DNA of 64,000 nt from Kribbella jiaozuonensis (GTDB lineage: Bacteria; Actinomycetota; Actinomycetes; Propionibacteriales; Kribbellaceae), in contig NZ_SZPZ01000002.1 in the NCBI RefSeq assembly GCF_005233875.1, positions 1,426,001 through 1,490,000 on the forward strand, written 5' to 3'. The notes beneath the pieces were generated by a model. The model saw only the letters and a list, made by a program, of their open reading frames with translations. It was not told the DNA's origin and searched no databases. This document shows, piece after piece, positions 44,001 to 52,587 of the stretch. A program made the position numbers and the translations under genes. Position 1 is the first letter of the stretch. Each line of letters opens with the position of its first letter.

Positions 44001-44287
44001 CGACAGTTCTCAAACCCATAACCCCTTTAATCCAAGGGATTTCAGCTATCCACACTCGCTGATCCTGTGGATGTTGCCTTCAGCAACATAGTGCGCAGAG
44101 CGTCGGCGACGGTCGATCGGATCGTCCGCGAGGAGTACGCCGGCGAGACTGCGGTCAGCGTGGTGAATATCCGGACGGGACATACCGCGATGCCGGGGGT
44201 GGGTGGGGTGCGCGCGGAGTAGTCGTGCCGAGGAGCGTAGGGACGAGACAACTGCGTGGCATGCGGGGGACTGCCCGGGCGCGGGAG
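44001..44287. other. gap between HNH and sensor kinase genes
   Basis: No well-supported gene. It contains one short ORF with coding-like third positions (listed separately) and otherwise promoter-type sequence and the upstream region of the HNH gene. Confidence 0.5.
44067..44222 (+). CDS. possible 51-residue ORF, unsure
   Basis: GTG 44067 to TAG 44220-44222 reads VDVAFSNIVRRASATVDR and ends VGGVRAE, with mostly G/C third positions. It has no clear ribosome site and I recognise no family. It may be a remnant of a longer gene or chance. Confidence 0.2.
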   Translation: MDVAFSNIVRRASATVDRIVREEYAGETAVSVVNIRTGHTAMPGVGGVRAE

Positions 44288-45784
44288 CTACTGGTTCAGG
44301 GGTAGGTAGATGGTGAAGGTGGCGCCGTGAGGGACCGTGTTGGTGGTGGTTACTCGGCCGTTGTGGGCGGCTACCAGGGCGGCGACTATGGAGAGGCCCA
44401 GGCCGGAGCCGCCGGTGGTGCGGGTTCGGGCGGTGTCGGCTCGGTAGAAGCGTTCGAAGACTCGGGCTTTTTGTTCGTCGGAGAGGCCGGGGCCGGTGTC
44501 GGTGACCTCTAGGACGGCTTCGTTGCCGCGGGTGCCTACCGACACCGTGATCGGTGCGTCGACGGGGGTGTAGTTGAGGGCGTTGCTGACCAGGTTGCCC
44601 AGGACCTGGCGGAGACGGGCTTCGTCGCCTTCGACTACGGGAGCTTCCGAGTCGGGCAGGATCGTGAGTGACAAACGCCGGTCGGGCTGGATGGCCTGGG
44701 CGTTGTGGAGTGCGTCCGCGGCGATGGGAAGCAGGTCGACGGACTCCATCCGAAGCGGCCGCTGCTGATCCAGGCGCGCGAGCAACAGCAGGTCGTCGAC
44801 GAGCAGGCCCATCCGCTTCGCCTCGTCCTCGATCCGGCGCATGGTGTCCGAGTCCGTCGTGTCGCCACGCTGCCGCGACAACTCCGCAAATCCGCGGATC
44901 GACGTCAACGGCGTACGCAACTCATGCGACGCGTCCGCCACGAACCGCCGCATCCGGTCCTCCGACTGCCGCGCAGCCTCCTCCGAACGTCGGGCCGTGT
45001 CCTCGGACCGCCGTGCCGCGAACTCCGACGCCGTCCGCTGCGCAAATGCAGTCTCGATCTGACCGAGCATCTGGTTCAGCGCCAAAGACAACCGCCCGAC
45101 CTCGGTCCGCGGATCCCGTTGCGGTACGCGCCGACTCAGATCCCCGCCCGCGATCGCCACCGCGGTGTGCTCGACATCCTCCAGCCCGCGCAGACTTCGC
45201 CGTACGACGTAAGTCCCGACGCCGGCCAGCAACACCAGCAGGATGACCCCCGCAGCGACCTGGATCCCGACGAGCCGCTGGATCGTGTGGTCCATCTCCT
45301 TGAGGCTCTGCGCCACCATGACCGACCCCTGACCGTCATCGGTCGGCACAGCCAACACTCGCCACTTGGCGCCACCCGAAGCGGCGTCCACGTCGAACGA
45401 CTTCCCGTTCAGCGCCCGGACCTGGTTCAGGTTGAGCGTCGGCAGCTTCGGCAACGGCTCCGTCTCGGCCAGCCGCGCCCCGACCGGGCCGTTGTCGCTG
45501 GCACCCTCCGAGTCGTTGAACTGCACCACGAACTGACTCGGCAGCTGCCGCCGCGCCGGCCCGCCACCAGGCGGCAGCGGGCGCCGATCGGGCTGGACAT
45601 GTGACAGCGGCATGGCGGTCTGCTGCAGCTGCTCGTCGACGCGGTCGATCAGGTATCCGCGCATGATCGTCGTCGCCAGTACGCCGGACGCGCCCAGCGC
45701 GACGACCACCAGCGCCAGCAGAACGACGACGATGGTGACGCGCAACGGGTACCGGTCGGCGAACCGCCGGTGGGTCTGTTGCAT
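44288..45784 (-). CDS. two-component sensor histidine kinase
   Basis: A 498-residue membrane kinase. Transmembrane helices lie near 15-40 and 172-195, with an extracytoplasmic sensor between. A HAMP domain runs to about 250, then a coiled insert with three near-identical heptads (ARRSEDT, ARRSEEA, ARQSEDR; 257-277) leads to the dimerisation helix with the phosphorylated His287 in ASHELRTP. The ATPase domain has N (NLVSNALNY), G1 (DTGPGLS) and G2 (GGSGLGLSIV) boxes. Its start overlaps the response-regulator stop by one base (TGATG), so the pair is coupled. Signal unknown. Confidence 0.93.
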   Translation of the reverse strand: MQQTHRRFADRYPLRVTIVVVLLALVVVALGASGVLATTIMRGYLIDRVDEQLQQTAMPLSHVQPDRRPLPPGGGPARRQLPSQFVVQFNDSEGASDNGPVGARLAETEPLPKLPTLNLNQVRALNGKSFDVDAASGGAKWRVLAVPTDDGQGSVMVAQSLKEMDHTIQRLVGIQVAAGVILLVLLAGVGTYVVRRSLRGLEDVEHTAVAIAGGDLSRRVPQRDPRTEVGRLSLALNQMLGQIETAFAQRTASEFAARRSEDTARRSEEAARQSEDRMRRFVADASHELRTPLTSIRGFAELSRQRGDTTDSDTMRRIEDEAKRMGLLVDDLLLLARLDQQRPLRMESVDLLPIAADALHNAQAIQPDRRLSLTILPDSEAPVVEGDEARLRQVLGNLVSNALNYTPVDAPITVSVGTRGNEAVLEVTDTGPGLSDEQKARVFERFYRADTARTRTTGGSGLGLSIVAALVAAHNGRVTTTNTVPHGATFTIYLPLNQ

Positions 45785-46485
45785 CAGTTGGGGCCTCGCG
45801 GGGTGCGCAGGACGTAGCCGACCCCGCGGACGGTGTGGAGCAGCTTCTGGTCGCCGGTGTCGACCTTGCGGCGCAGATACGACATGTACGACTCGACCAC
45901 GCCCGCGTCACCGGCGAAGTCATAGTTCCACACCGCGGACAGGATCTGTCCCTTCGACATCACCCGCTCGGCGTTCTCCAGCAGGCACCGCAGCAGCTTG
46001 AACTCGGTCAGCGACAGCTGGACCGCCTGGCCGCTCTTGAACACCTCGTAACTGTCCTCGTTCAGCTCCAGGTCCGCATACCGCAGTACGGCGGCCTCGG
46101 TCGTCGTCTGCTCGCGGTGACCGGACCGACGCAGCAGCGCACGTACCCGCGCGACCAGCTCGTCCAGGCTGAACGGCTTGGTCACGTAGTCGTCGCCGCC
46201 GGTCTGGAGGCCGAGCACCTTGTCCTCGACGGCATCACGCGCGGTGAGGAACAGCACCGGCACATGCCGGTCCTCACCACGGAGCCGGCGGACCACCTCG
46301 AACCCGTCCAGGCCGGGCATCATCACGTCGAGCACGACCAGGTCGGGCTCCACGTCCCGCGCCTTGCGCAGCGCCTCGGCGCCGTGGGTCGCCGTGGTCA
46401 CGTCGTACCCGGCGAAACGCAGACTTGCGGACAGGAGCTCAACGATGTTCGGCTCGTCGTCGACCACCAGCAGATGCGGACTCAT
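45784..46485 (-). CDS. OmpR/PhoB-family response regulator
   Basis: A 233-residue regulator. The receiver has the acidic pair Asp9-Asp10 (VVDDEPN), the phosphoacceptor Asp53 (LVVLDVMMPG), Thr81 and Lys103 (VTKPFS); the winged-helix output domain has the ILSAVWNYDFAGD and VVESYMSYLRRK motifs (MprA/TcrA-like). ATG 46485 is preferred over ATG 46536, since the receiver fold starts there. It is coupled to the kinase gene. It lies directly downstream of the DUF5666-like gene on the same strand, a probable target or sensor partner. Confidence 0.93.
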   Translation of the reverse strand: MSPHLLVVDDEPNIVELLSASLRFAGYDVTTATHGAEALRKARDVEPDLVVLDVMMPGLDGFEVVRRLRGEDRHVPVLFLTARDAVEDKVLGLQTGGDDYVTKPFSLDELVARVRALLRRSGHREQTTTEAAVLRYADLELNEDSYEVFKSGQAVQLSLTEFKLLRCLLENAERVMSKGQILSAVWNYDFAGDAGVVESYMSYLRRKVDTGDQKLLHTVRGVGYVLRTPRGPN

Positions 46486-46561
46486 GCTCACAGTGTGCAG
46501 CCGGTTCCCATGTGAACCCTGGAAGATTCCTGGCAATCACCTGTGAGTCGTCCGCACCCAC

Positions 46562-47086
46562 TCACCGCGGGCCGTGCTTGAAACCCCATTTCTGGCCGGC
46601 CGCGTCGCGCGCCGTACCGTCGTTGATGGTGGTCGCGGTCGCGGTGTTGTCCGCCACCACGGCACTCACACTGACCGTGCTGCCGGTCTTGATCGACGAG
46701 ATGCCGTCCCGGGCCGAGTTCACCAGGGTCTCGGCGGCGACCTTGTACGTCCGGCTGTAGCCGTCGTCGCTCTTCACCGTGATCGAGTCCTTGCTGACCG
46801 CGGTCACCGATCCACGCTGCGTCGCGACGGTCTGGTATCCACCGCCGTCCTTCGGTACGACGAACTCGCCGTGCAACGCGCCGCCGAATCCGAACTCACC
46901 ACGCGCGCCGAAGCCCTTCCCGGGCCGATCCGGCTTCTGCTGCTGACCGGGCGTGGACGGTGACGCCGAGGGCGACGGCGTCGGATCCGCGTTGGTCGCC
47001 GCCCAGGCAACCCCGCCGGCGGTAGTCGTTGCGGCAACCGCGGCCACGGTGCCGATGAGCCGCCATCGCTTCTGCGAAAGCTTCAT
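46562..47086 (-). CDS. secreted DUF5666-like protein next to two-component genes
   Basis: A 174-residue exported protein. It has a signal sequence (WRLIGTVAAVAATTTAGGV, cleavage near AWAATNA at about 28-30), a Pro/Ser-rich spacer (PSPSASPSTPGQ) and a small beta domain (GSVTAVSKDSITVKSDDGYS and TYKVAAETLVN) of the DUF5666 kind. Such proteins often sit beside two-component genes in actinobacteria. It is 76 bp upstream of the regulator and probably forms one transcript or regulon with it. It could be a periplasmic signal input or an output; unproven. Confidence 0.8.
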   Translation of the reverse strand: MKLSQKRWRLIGTVAAVAATTTAGGVAWAATNADPTPSPSASPSTPGQQQKPDRPGKGFGARGEFGFGGALHGEFVVPKDGGGYQTVATQRGSVTAVSKDSITVKSDDGYSRTYKVAAETLVNSARDGISSIKTGSTVSVSAVVADNTATATTINDGTARDAAGQKWGFKHGPR

Positions 47087-47220
47087 CCTGCTGCGCCTTC
47101 CGTACTGCGTGCCGGGCCGTCACCTGGCACTGGGTCTTTCAACACTGCACCAGGCAGCTGTGACGAAGCTCCGGTGCGCCTAAGAATCAGCTGGCAGTTC
47201 AGACATGAATCAGACGACGA

Positions 47221-47712
47221 TCAGACGACGAACAGCACAGCGACCAGCCAGAGCGCCGCGGCCAGCGACGTACCGATGAGCTCGATCAGCATCGACACGC
47301 CGGTTTCCTTCAGCGCGTGCTTGGTGGAGGTCCACGCGGCGGCGTGTGTGCGCAGCCGCTGCAGCTCGGAGATGTAGACGCCGACCGGGAAGCCGATGAA
47401 CATCCCGACCACCGGGATCACGAAGAACCCGACGATGCCGAGCAGAACCCCGACGATCATCGAGCGGCGCGGTACGCCGGCCTCGCGGAGCCGCCGCTCC
47501 GGTACGACGTACTTGACCACCTGACTGGCACCGATCAGGACCACGGTGATCGCGAACACGATCCACCCGGTCGCACTGTGCTCGAAGATCGCCCAGACCA
47601 GGATCGCCGCCAGGCTCAGGATCGCCCCGGGCAGGATCGGCACGACGATGCCCACGATCCCGACGAAGATCGCGATCCCGACCAGAACGGTCACACCAGT
47701 CTCCACACCCAC
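47221..47712 (-). CDS. DUF456 family membrane protein
   Basis: A 163-residue membrane protein with about four helices and the DUF456 pattern GIVGIVVPILPGAILSLAAI near residue 19-38 and GVLLGIVGFFVIPVVGMFIGFPVGV near 88-112 (two Gly-rich halves). The function is not known. It is divergent from the debranching-type enzyme with 35 bp between and has no operon partner. Confidence 0.87.
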   Translation of the reverse strand: MGVETGVTVLVGIAIFVGIVGIVVPILPGAILSLAAILVWAIFEHSATGWIVFAITVVLIGASQVVKYVVPERRLREAGVPRRSMIVGVLLGIVGFFVIPVVGMFIGFPVGVYISELQRLRTHAAAWTSTKHALKETGVSMLIELIGTSLAAALWLVAVLFVV

Positions 47713-47747
47713 ACTCTGCCGTAAACCGAGGCCTTTAGGGTGGAGAC

Positions 47748-49760
47748 ATGTCCCCGCTCCACGAACTTGTCACCGCTCTGGCCGCCCCGTGGGTGGTTCT
47801 CTCGCCTCGATCCGGTCAGCTCACCGGCACCGGCGCCGAGGGGGTGTACGCGCGGGACCGGCGAATCCTGTCCCGACTGAGCGTCACAGTCGACGGCCGG
47901 GAACCGATCCCGGTGCACGTCGACGAACGCGACGCGGCCACCCATCAGTACGTCGCGATGGTCGAGGGACTCGGCGACACCCGGCACGACCCGACCGTGA
48001 TGCTGTACCGCACCCGCACGGTCGACAGCGACGGCATGACCGAGCAGATCACGCTGGTGAACCGTTCCTGCTCCACGATCGAGGGCCGGCTGGATGTTGC
48101 CCTAGGCACCGATCTGGCCGGTACGGCGGCGGTCCGCAGCGGCGCGGCCGCGAGCCTGCCGCAACTCGCGGCGCTCCCGGACGGTCCCGGCCGTACGCGC
48201 TGGGAGAGCGACGACACGAGCGTCGTCGTCACCGCCGATCCCGGGCTCTCGGCGACGCCGCGGCTGGAGCCGGGGGAGGAGTTCACCCTCACCCTGCGCG
48301 TCACCGCAGACTTCCCGAAGTCGACCACCGGTTTCTCGATCGAGCCGCCCGCCGAGCGCACGCCGTACGACGTCACTGTCCACTGCGACGACAAACGGGT
48401 GGACCGCTGGATCGACCGCTCGCTCGAAGACATCAGCGCACTCCAACTGGCCGCCGCCGACGACCGGTACCTCGGCGCCGGCCCGCCCTGGTACCTCACG
48501 CTCTTCGGCCGCGACTCGTTGATCTCGTCCGGCATGCTGATCCCGGTCGATCCGGCCCTTGCCGCCGGCACCCTCCGCGCGCTGGCTGCCTGGCAGGGTA
48601 CGAAGGTCGACGCCGAGTCGGCCGAGCAGCCCGGCAAGATCCCGCACGAACTGCGTGCCGAGGTCGCGGACCACGGCGGTGGCCTGGTCCTTCCCGCGGC
48701 GTACTACGGCACGCACGACGCGACCCAGCTGTGGATCACGACGCTGCACAAGGCCTGGCGCTGGGGCATGCCGGCCGACGAGGTCCGCGACCTGCTGCCG
48801 AACCTGCAGCGCGCCCTCATCTGGATGAAGGAGTACGCCGATCCGGACGGCGACGGCTTCCTCGAGTACGTCGACGAGTCCGGCCACGGCCTGGCCAACC
48901 AGGGCTGGAAGGACTCCGCGGACGCAGTCCAATGGCCCGACGGCACGCTCGCCACAGCACCGATCGCGCTGTGCGAAGTCCAGGGCTACGCGTACGCCGC
49001 CGCGGTGAAGGGCGCGGAACTGCTCGAGGCCCACGGCGAGTCCGGTGACGAGTGGCGCGAATGGGCGGTGGCGCTGCAGGAACGGTTCCGCAAGACGTTC
49101 TGGGTCGACGGCTACCCGGCGATCGCACTCGACGGCGCGAAGAACCCGGTCGCCGGCCGGGCGTCAAACATGGGCCACCTCGTCGGCACCGGCCTGCTCG
49201 ATGCCGACGAGGAGCAAGTGGTCGCCGACGTCCTCGCCGGCGCCGACCTGAACAGTGGGTTCGGCCTGCGAACGTTGTCGACGGCAATGACCCGCTTCAA
49301 CCCACTCGGCTACCACACCGGCAGCGTGTGGCCGCACGACACCGCGATGACGGTCCAGGGCCTGTTCGCGACCGGCCAGTCCGACGTGGCGTCGTCGTAC
49401 GTCGAGGGCCTGATCCGCGCGGCCGAAGCGTTCGGCTACCGACTGCCCGAGCTGTACGGCGGGCGCGGTACGGCCGAGGAGAACACGCCGACGCCGTACC
49501 CGCTCTCGTGCCGTCCGCAGGCCTGGGCAGCCGCGTCCGCTGTTGCCGTAGTCGTCGCTGCGCTCGGCATCGAGCCGGACGTCCCAGGCGGCACCCTGGT
49601 GATCAACCCGGCGGAGTCGATGCCCTGGAACACTCTTGAAATAAGGGGTTTGCGTGTCGGCGGCGAGACGTTGTCCGTGCGCCTCGACGGCGACGAGCTG
49701 ACCGTGCTCGAGGCGCCTCAGAGCGCGGTGATCAGGGCGAACGCCGACAGGCCGAGGTAG
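47748..49760 (+). CDS. glycogen-debranching-type amylo-alpha-1,6-glucosidase
   Basis: A 670-residue cytoplasmic enzyme. Residues 10-200 form the debranching-enzyme N-terminal domain (GVYARDRRILSRL), residues 220-640 the (alpha/alpha)6 catalytic barrel (YLTLFGRDSLISSGM, ANQGWKDSADAVQWPDG, NPLGYHTGSVWPHDTAM). It removes alpha-1,6 branches or acts on related glucans. No signal peptide. Its 3' end overlaps the convergent LysE gene by 43 bp. Confidence 0.9.
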   Translation: MSPLHELVTALAAPWVVLSPRSGQLTGTGAEGVYARDRRILSRLSVTVDGREPIPVHVDERDAATHQYVAMVEGLGDTRHDPTVMLYRTRTVDSDGMTEQITLVNRSCSTIEGRLDVALGTDLAGTAAVRSGAAASLPQLAALPDGPGRTRWESDDTSVVVTADPGLSATPRLEPGEEFTLTLRVTADFPKSTTGFSIEPPAERTPYDVTVHCDDKRVDRWIDRSLEDISALQLAAADDRYLGAGPPWYLTLFGRDSLISSGMLIPVDPALAAGTLRALAAWQGTKVDAESAEQPGKIPHELRAEVADHGGGLVLPAAYYGTHDATQLWITTLHKAWRWGMPADEVRDLLPNLQRALIWMKEYADPDGDGFLEYVDESGHGLANQGWKDSADAVQWPDGTLATAPIALCEVQGYAYAAAVKGAELLEAHGESGDEWREWAVALQERFRKTFWVDGYPAIALDGAKNPVAGRASNMGHLVGTGLLDADEEQVVADVLAGADLNSGFGLRTLSTAMTRFNPLGYHTGSVWPHDTAMTVQGLFATGQSDVASSYVEGLIRAAEAFGYRLPELYGGRGTAEENTPTPYPLSCRPQAWAAASAVAVVVAALGIEPDVPGGTLVINPAESMPWNTLEIRGLRVGGETLSVRLDGDELTVLEAPQSAVIRANADRPR

Positions 49761-50341
49761 ATCGCCGCGACGACGAGGTTCCGTGCCCGTCCGGTCGTGC
49801 GGACCGATCGGAAGCGTCGGCCGATCGCATCGGCACCGACGGCGTACGAGAGATCGAGGACGAGGCCGATGAGCATCGCGCCGACGCCGAGCAGCAGCAT
49901 CTCGGTGCGAAGCTGGTCGGGTCCGGCGCCGCGGGTGGTGAACTGCGGGAGAAACGCGAGGAAGAACAGCGCGGCCTTCGGGTTGAGCAGATTGACCACG
50001 ACGCCGTCGCGGAACACTCGCCCCAGCGGTGCCGGTGCAATGCCGTTGAGCTCGGCGCTCGATGCCCTGAGTGTCTTGATGCCGAGGTAGGCGAGATAGA
50101 GCGCGCCGGTGACCGTGATCGCGGTGAACAACGCGGGCGAGGCCTTCACCAGTGCGGCGAGACCGAGTGCAGTAACGACGATGTACACGAGCGTCCCGGT
50201 CTCGACCGCGAGCGCGGAGACTACGCCGGCACGGCGTCCCTGGGTGAGGCTTCGCAGCGAGATGTACAGGTTGTTCGGCCCCGGCATCCCGACCAGCACC
50301 ACCGTCGCGCCGGCGAACCCCAGCACCTGACCGATTCCCAT
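49718..50341 (-). CDS. LysE family amino-acid exporter
   Basis: A 207-residue membrane protein with six helices. It starts MGIGQVLGFAGATVVLVGMPGPNNLYI; PGPNN and GRRAGVVSALAVETG near 35-60 are LysE/RhtB signatures, and LNPKAALFFLAFLPQF marks the second half. It exports amino acids or derivatives. ATG 50341 is used; a longer frame would overlap the divergent MocR start. The MocR-type regulator next door is a probable controller. Confidence 0.9.
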   Translation of the reverse strand: MGIGQVLGFAGATVVLVGMPGPNNLYISLRSLTQGRRAGVVSALAVETGTLVYIVVTALGLAALVKASPALFTAITVTGALYLAYLGIKTLRASSAELNGIAPAPLGRVFRDGVVVNLLNPKAALFFLAFLPQFTTRGAGPDQLRTEMLLLGVGAMLIGLVLDLSYAVGADAIGRRFRSVRTTGRARNLVVAAIYLGLSAFALITAL

Positions 50342-50395
50342 GCGGACTAGCCTGGCGGCGCGAGAAGCAGTCCACCCGAGCCAATTGGGGGAGAA

Positions 50396-51871
50396 GTGGA
50401 CCGTTCTGGAGACCCCTTGGCCCTGGCTCACCTGATCGGCCACCGGCTGACAGGCCGCTCCGGTGGCCTGTACCGCCGGCTCGCCGACGAGATCGCTGCC
50501 CTGATCGGCTCGAGTGAGCTCCCGGTCGGCGCACGCCTCCCGGCAGAACGCCGGTTGGCCGAGTCGCTCGTGATCAGCCGCTCGACGGTCGTCGCGGCGT
50601 ACGACGAACTCCGCGCCCGCGGCCTGGTTGAGAGCCGGCGTGGCAGCGGTACGACGGTGGCACGTGCGGCCGGGCGTGGCCGTTCACGAGCGGACAAGCA
50701 CATGCCCACCGGGTACGGCGAGTCGCTGTTCCACCGGATCACGGTCGGCCCCGGCGAGGTCATCTCGCTGACGTACGCCGTCGATCCCGGCCTGCCCGAA
50801 CTCTCGTCGGAGCTGATCGACCTCGCATCCACCGAGCTACCCGCACTGCTCGGGGACGTCGGCTACCACCCACGCGGCCTCCCGGTACTGCGCGACCGCA
50901 TCGCCGACCACTTCACCGACGGTGGACTGCCCACGTCGCCCGACGAGATCGTAGTGACGACCGGCGCACATCAGGCGATCGCGCTGGTGACGCAGATGTA
51001 CCTCCGCAACGGAGCCGCGGTCGCGATCGAGCAGCCCAGTTGGCCCGGCTGCTTCGACCTGTTCGGGGCGGTCGGCGGGCGAGTGGTCGGCGTACCACTG
51101 GATGATGCCGGGATCCGGCCCGACCTCCTGGAGGCGGCGTTCGCTGAGCATCAGCCTGCGATGTTGTTCGTGATGCCGACGTTCCACAATCCGACCGGCC
51201 GGTTGATGTCGGCGAACCGGCGCCGGCAGGTCGCCCTGCTGGCCGCGCGGTTCGGCGTCGTCGTCGTCGAGGACAACGCGTACTCGGCGTGGGACCCGTC
51301 CGGGCCGGCGATCCCTCCACCGCTGGCGGCGTACGCGCCGGACGATGCGGAGGTGCTGACGATCGGGTCGGTGTCGAAGGCCGTGTGGGGCGGTCTGCGG
51401 ATCGGCTGGATCCGCGCGTCGCGACCGTTGGCGGAGCGGCTGGCCCGGCACAAGGCGTTGGCCGATCTCGGCAGTCCGTTGATCGATCAGGCATTGACCG
51501 CGCGATTGCTGCCGCGGCTGGCGGACCTCACCGCGACGCGGGCGCGGTTGGCGACGGCGCGGAAGAAGCTGATGGGGGAGTTGCTGACCGCACGTCTGCC
51601 CGAATGGGAATGGTCTACACCGGTCGGCGGGTCCGCGCTGTGGATCCGGCTGCCGGATACGGACGCGCGAGTCTTCGCCCAGGTCGCGTTGCGGCACGGT
51701 GTCGAGGTGGTGGCGGGCCAGGCGATGGATCCGTCCGGCTCGCACGACGACTACCTACGGGTGCCGTTCGCCTACTCCGAACAAGTGCTTGATGATGCGG
51801 TGACCCGGCTCGCGCGGGCCTGGCAGGAACTGCGGCGGCACGGCCCGGGTCCCGGAGTACCTGTCGTGTAA
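50396..51871 (+). CDS. MocR/PdxR-type GntR regulator with aminotransferase domain
   Basis: A 491-residue fusion of a GntR winged helix (20-85: YRRLADEIAALIGSSELPVG, LVISRSTVVAAYDELRARGL) and a fold type I aminotransferase domain (110-475) with the PLP lysine in GSVSKAVWGGLRIGW. These regulators sense PLP or an amino acid. GTG 50396 follows GGGGGAGAA. It is divergent from LysE with 54 bp between; a CCAATTGG dyad at 50381-50388 sits there. It may control LysE. Confidence 0.92.
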   Translation: MDRSGDPLALAHLIGHRLTGRSGGLYRRLADEIAALIGSSELPVGARLPAERRLAESLVISRSTVVAAYDELRARGLVESRRGSGTTVARAAGRGRSRADKHMPTGYGESLFHRITVGPGEVISLTYAVDPGLPELSSELIDLASTELPALLGDVGYHPRGLPVLRDRIADHFTDGGLPTSPDEIVVTTGAHQAIALVTQMYLRNGAAVAIEQPSWPGCFDLFGAVGGRVVGVPLDDAGIRPDLLEAAFAEHQPAMLFVMPTFHNPTGRLMSANRRRQVALLAARFGVVVVEDNAYSAWDPSGPAIPPPLAAYAPDDAEVLTIGSVSKAVWGGLRIGWIRASRPLAERLARHKALADLGSPLIDQALTARLLPRLADLTATRARLATARKKLMGELLTARLPEWEWSTPVGGSALWIRLPDTDARVFAQVALRHGVEVVAGQAMDPSGSHDDYLRVPFAYSEQVLDDAVTRLARAWQELRRHGPGPGVPVV

Positions 51872-51878
51872 ACGGAAG

Positions 51879-51911
51879 GATGGCGGTCACCCGTCGGGGT
51901 GAACCGCCATC
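51879..51911. terminator. bidirectional terminator after the MocR gene
   Basis: GATGGCGGT-CACCC (51879-51892) pairs with GGGTGAACCGCCATC (51897-51911), one bulge, tetraloop GTCG, between convergent genes. Confidence 0.75.
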
Positions 51912-51965
51912 GAAGCCTGTATGACTTTGGCGCCGCCGTTGGCGCGTTTGGAACAGCCTTGGGGG

Positions 51966-52196
51966 TTACCGCTCTTCTTCCGCGGCGACCGTCTGGGTGG
52001 CTTCGAGCCGACCGGTCTCGTCGTGGATCGTGATCGCGATGTCGCGCAGCTTCTCCGAGTGCTCGCGGCCGTGGTGGGCGCAGAAAAGTAGCTCCCCACC
52101 GCTGGTCAGGGTGACTCGGACGTAGGCCTGCGCACCGCAGCGGTCACAACGATCCGCGGCCGACAGGGCCGAACTCGGGGCGAGTGCTGTAGTCAT
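51966..52196 (-). CDS. small zinc-ribbon-like protein, DUF7455
   Basis: A 76-residue protein with CDRCGA near 17-22 and FCAHHGREH near 38-46, a compact zinc-binding set, and a helical rest ending in ETGRLEATQTV. It matches the actinobacterial DUF7455 type, which sits near sigA and topoisomerase genes. It is divergent from the topoisomerase B subunit gene, with a 391-bp gap. Confidence 0.87.
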   Translation of the reverse strand: MTTALAPSSALSAADRCDRCGAQAYVRVTLTSGGELLFCAHHGREHSEKLRDIAITIHDETGRLEATQTVAAEEER

Positions 52197-52587
52197 TGAG
52201 GCCTCATCTCATCTAGTTCCGTACTCACCAGATAGCAACATCCTGACACGCGGATCGCTTCCCGGTGGGGACAACGTGTCCGTATGTGAGACGAACCACC
52301 TGTCCTCGTATGACGCTTGTTGACGGGGAATCGTTTCGTGAACGGCGGATTTTGTGGTGAGCCACGGAGGCTGGGTGCTTCTTCTCTCACTGTGCGCCAT
52401 GATGTCGTCACCGTGTGCTGAGAATCGGAGTGTCGTACGCCACTTCGAATCGAGTCCGGATCGATACCTGTCGCATCACCCATCTCCTGTGCCCAGCTGC
52501 ATGCTTGCACGGGCCCCGCCTGCCGCGTTTTGGGGGTGCGGCCGCATAGGCTGTCTGTGTCAGTGTGTGAACCAGTGAAGGAGCCCT
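52197..52587. other. 391-bp divergent promoter region
   Basis: Between DUF7455 and the topoisomerase gene. A -10-like TAGGCT at 52547-52552 precedes the leader and AAGGAG (52578-52583) is a strong ribosome site for the + strand gene. No gene was found. No operator could be assigned. Confidence 0.5.
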
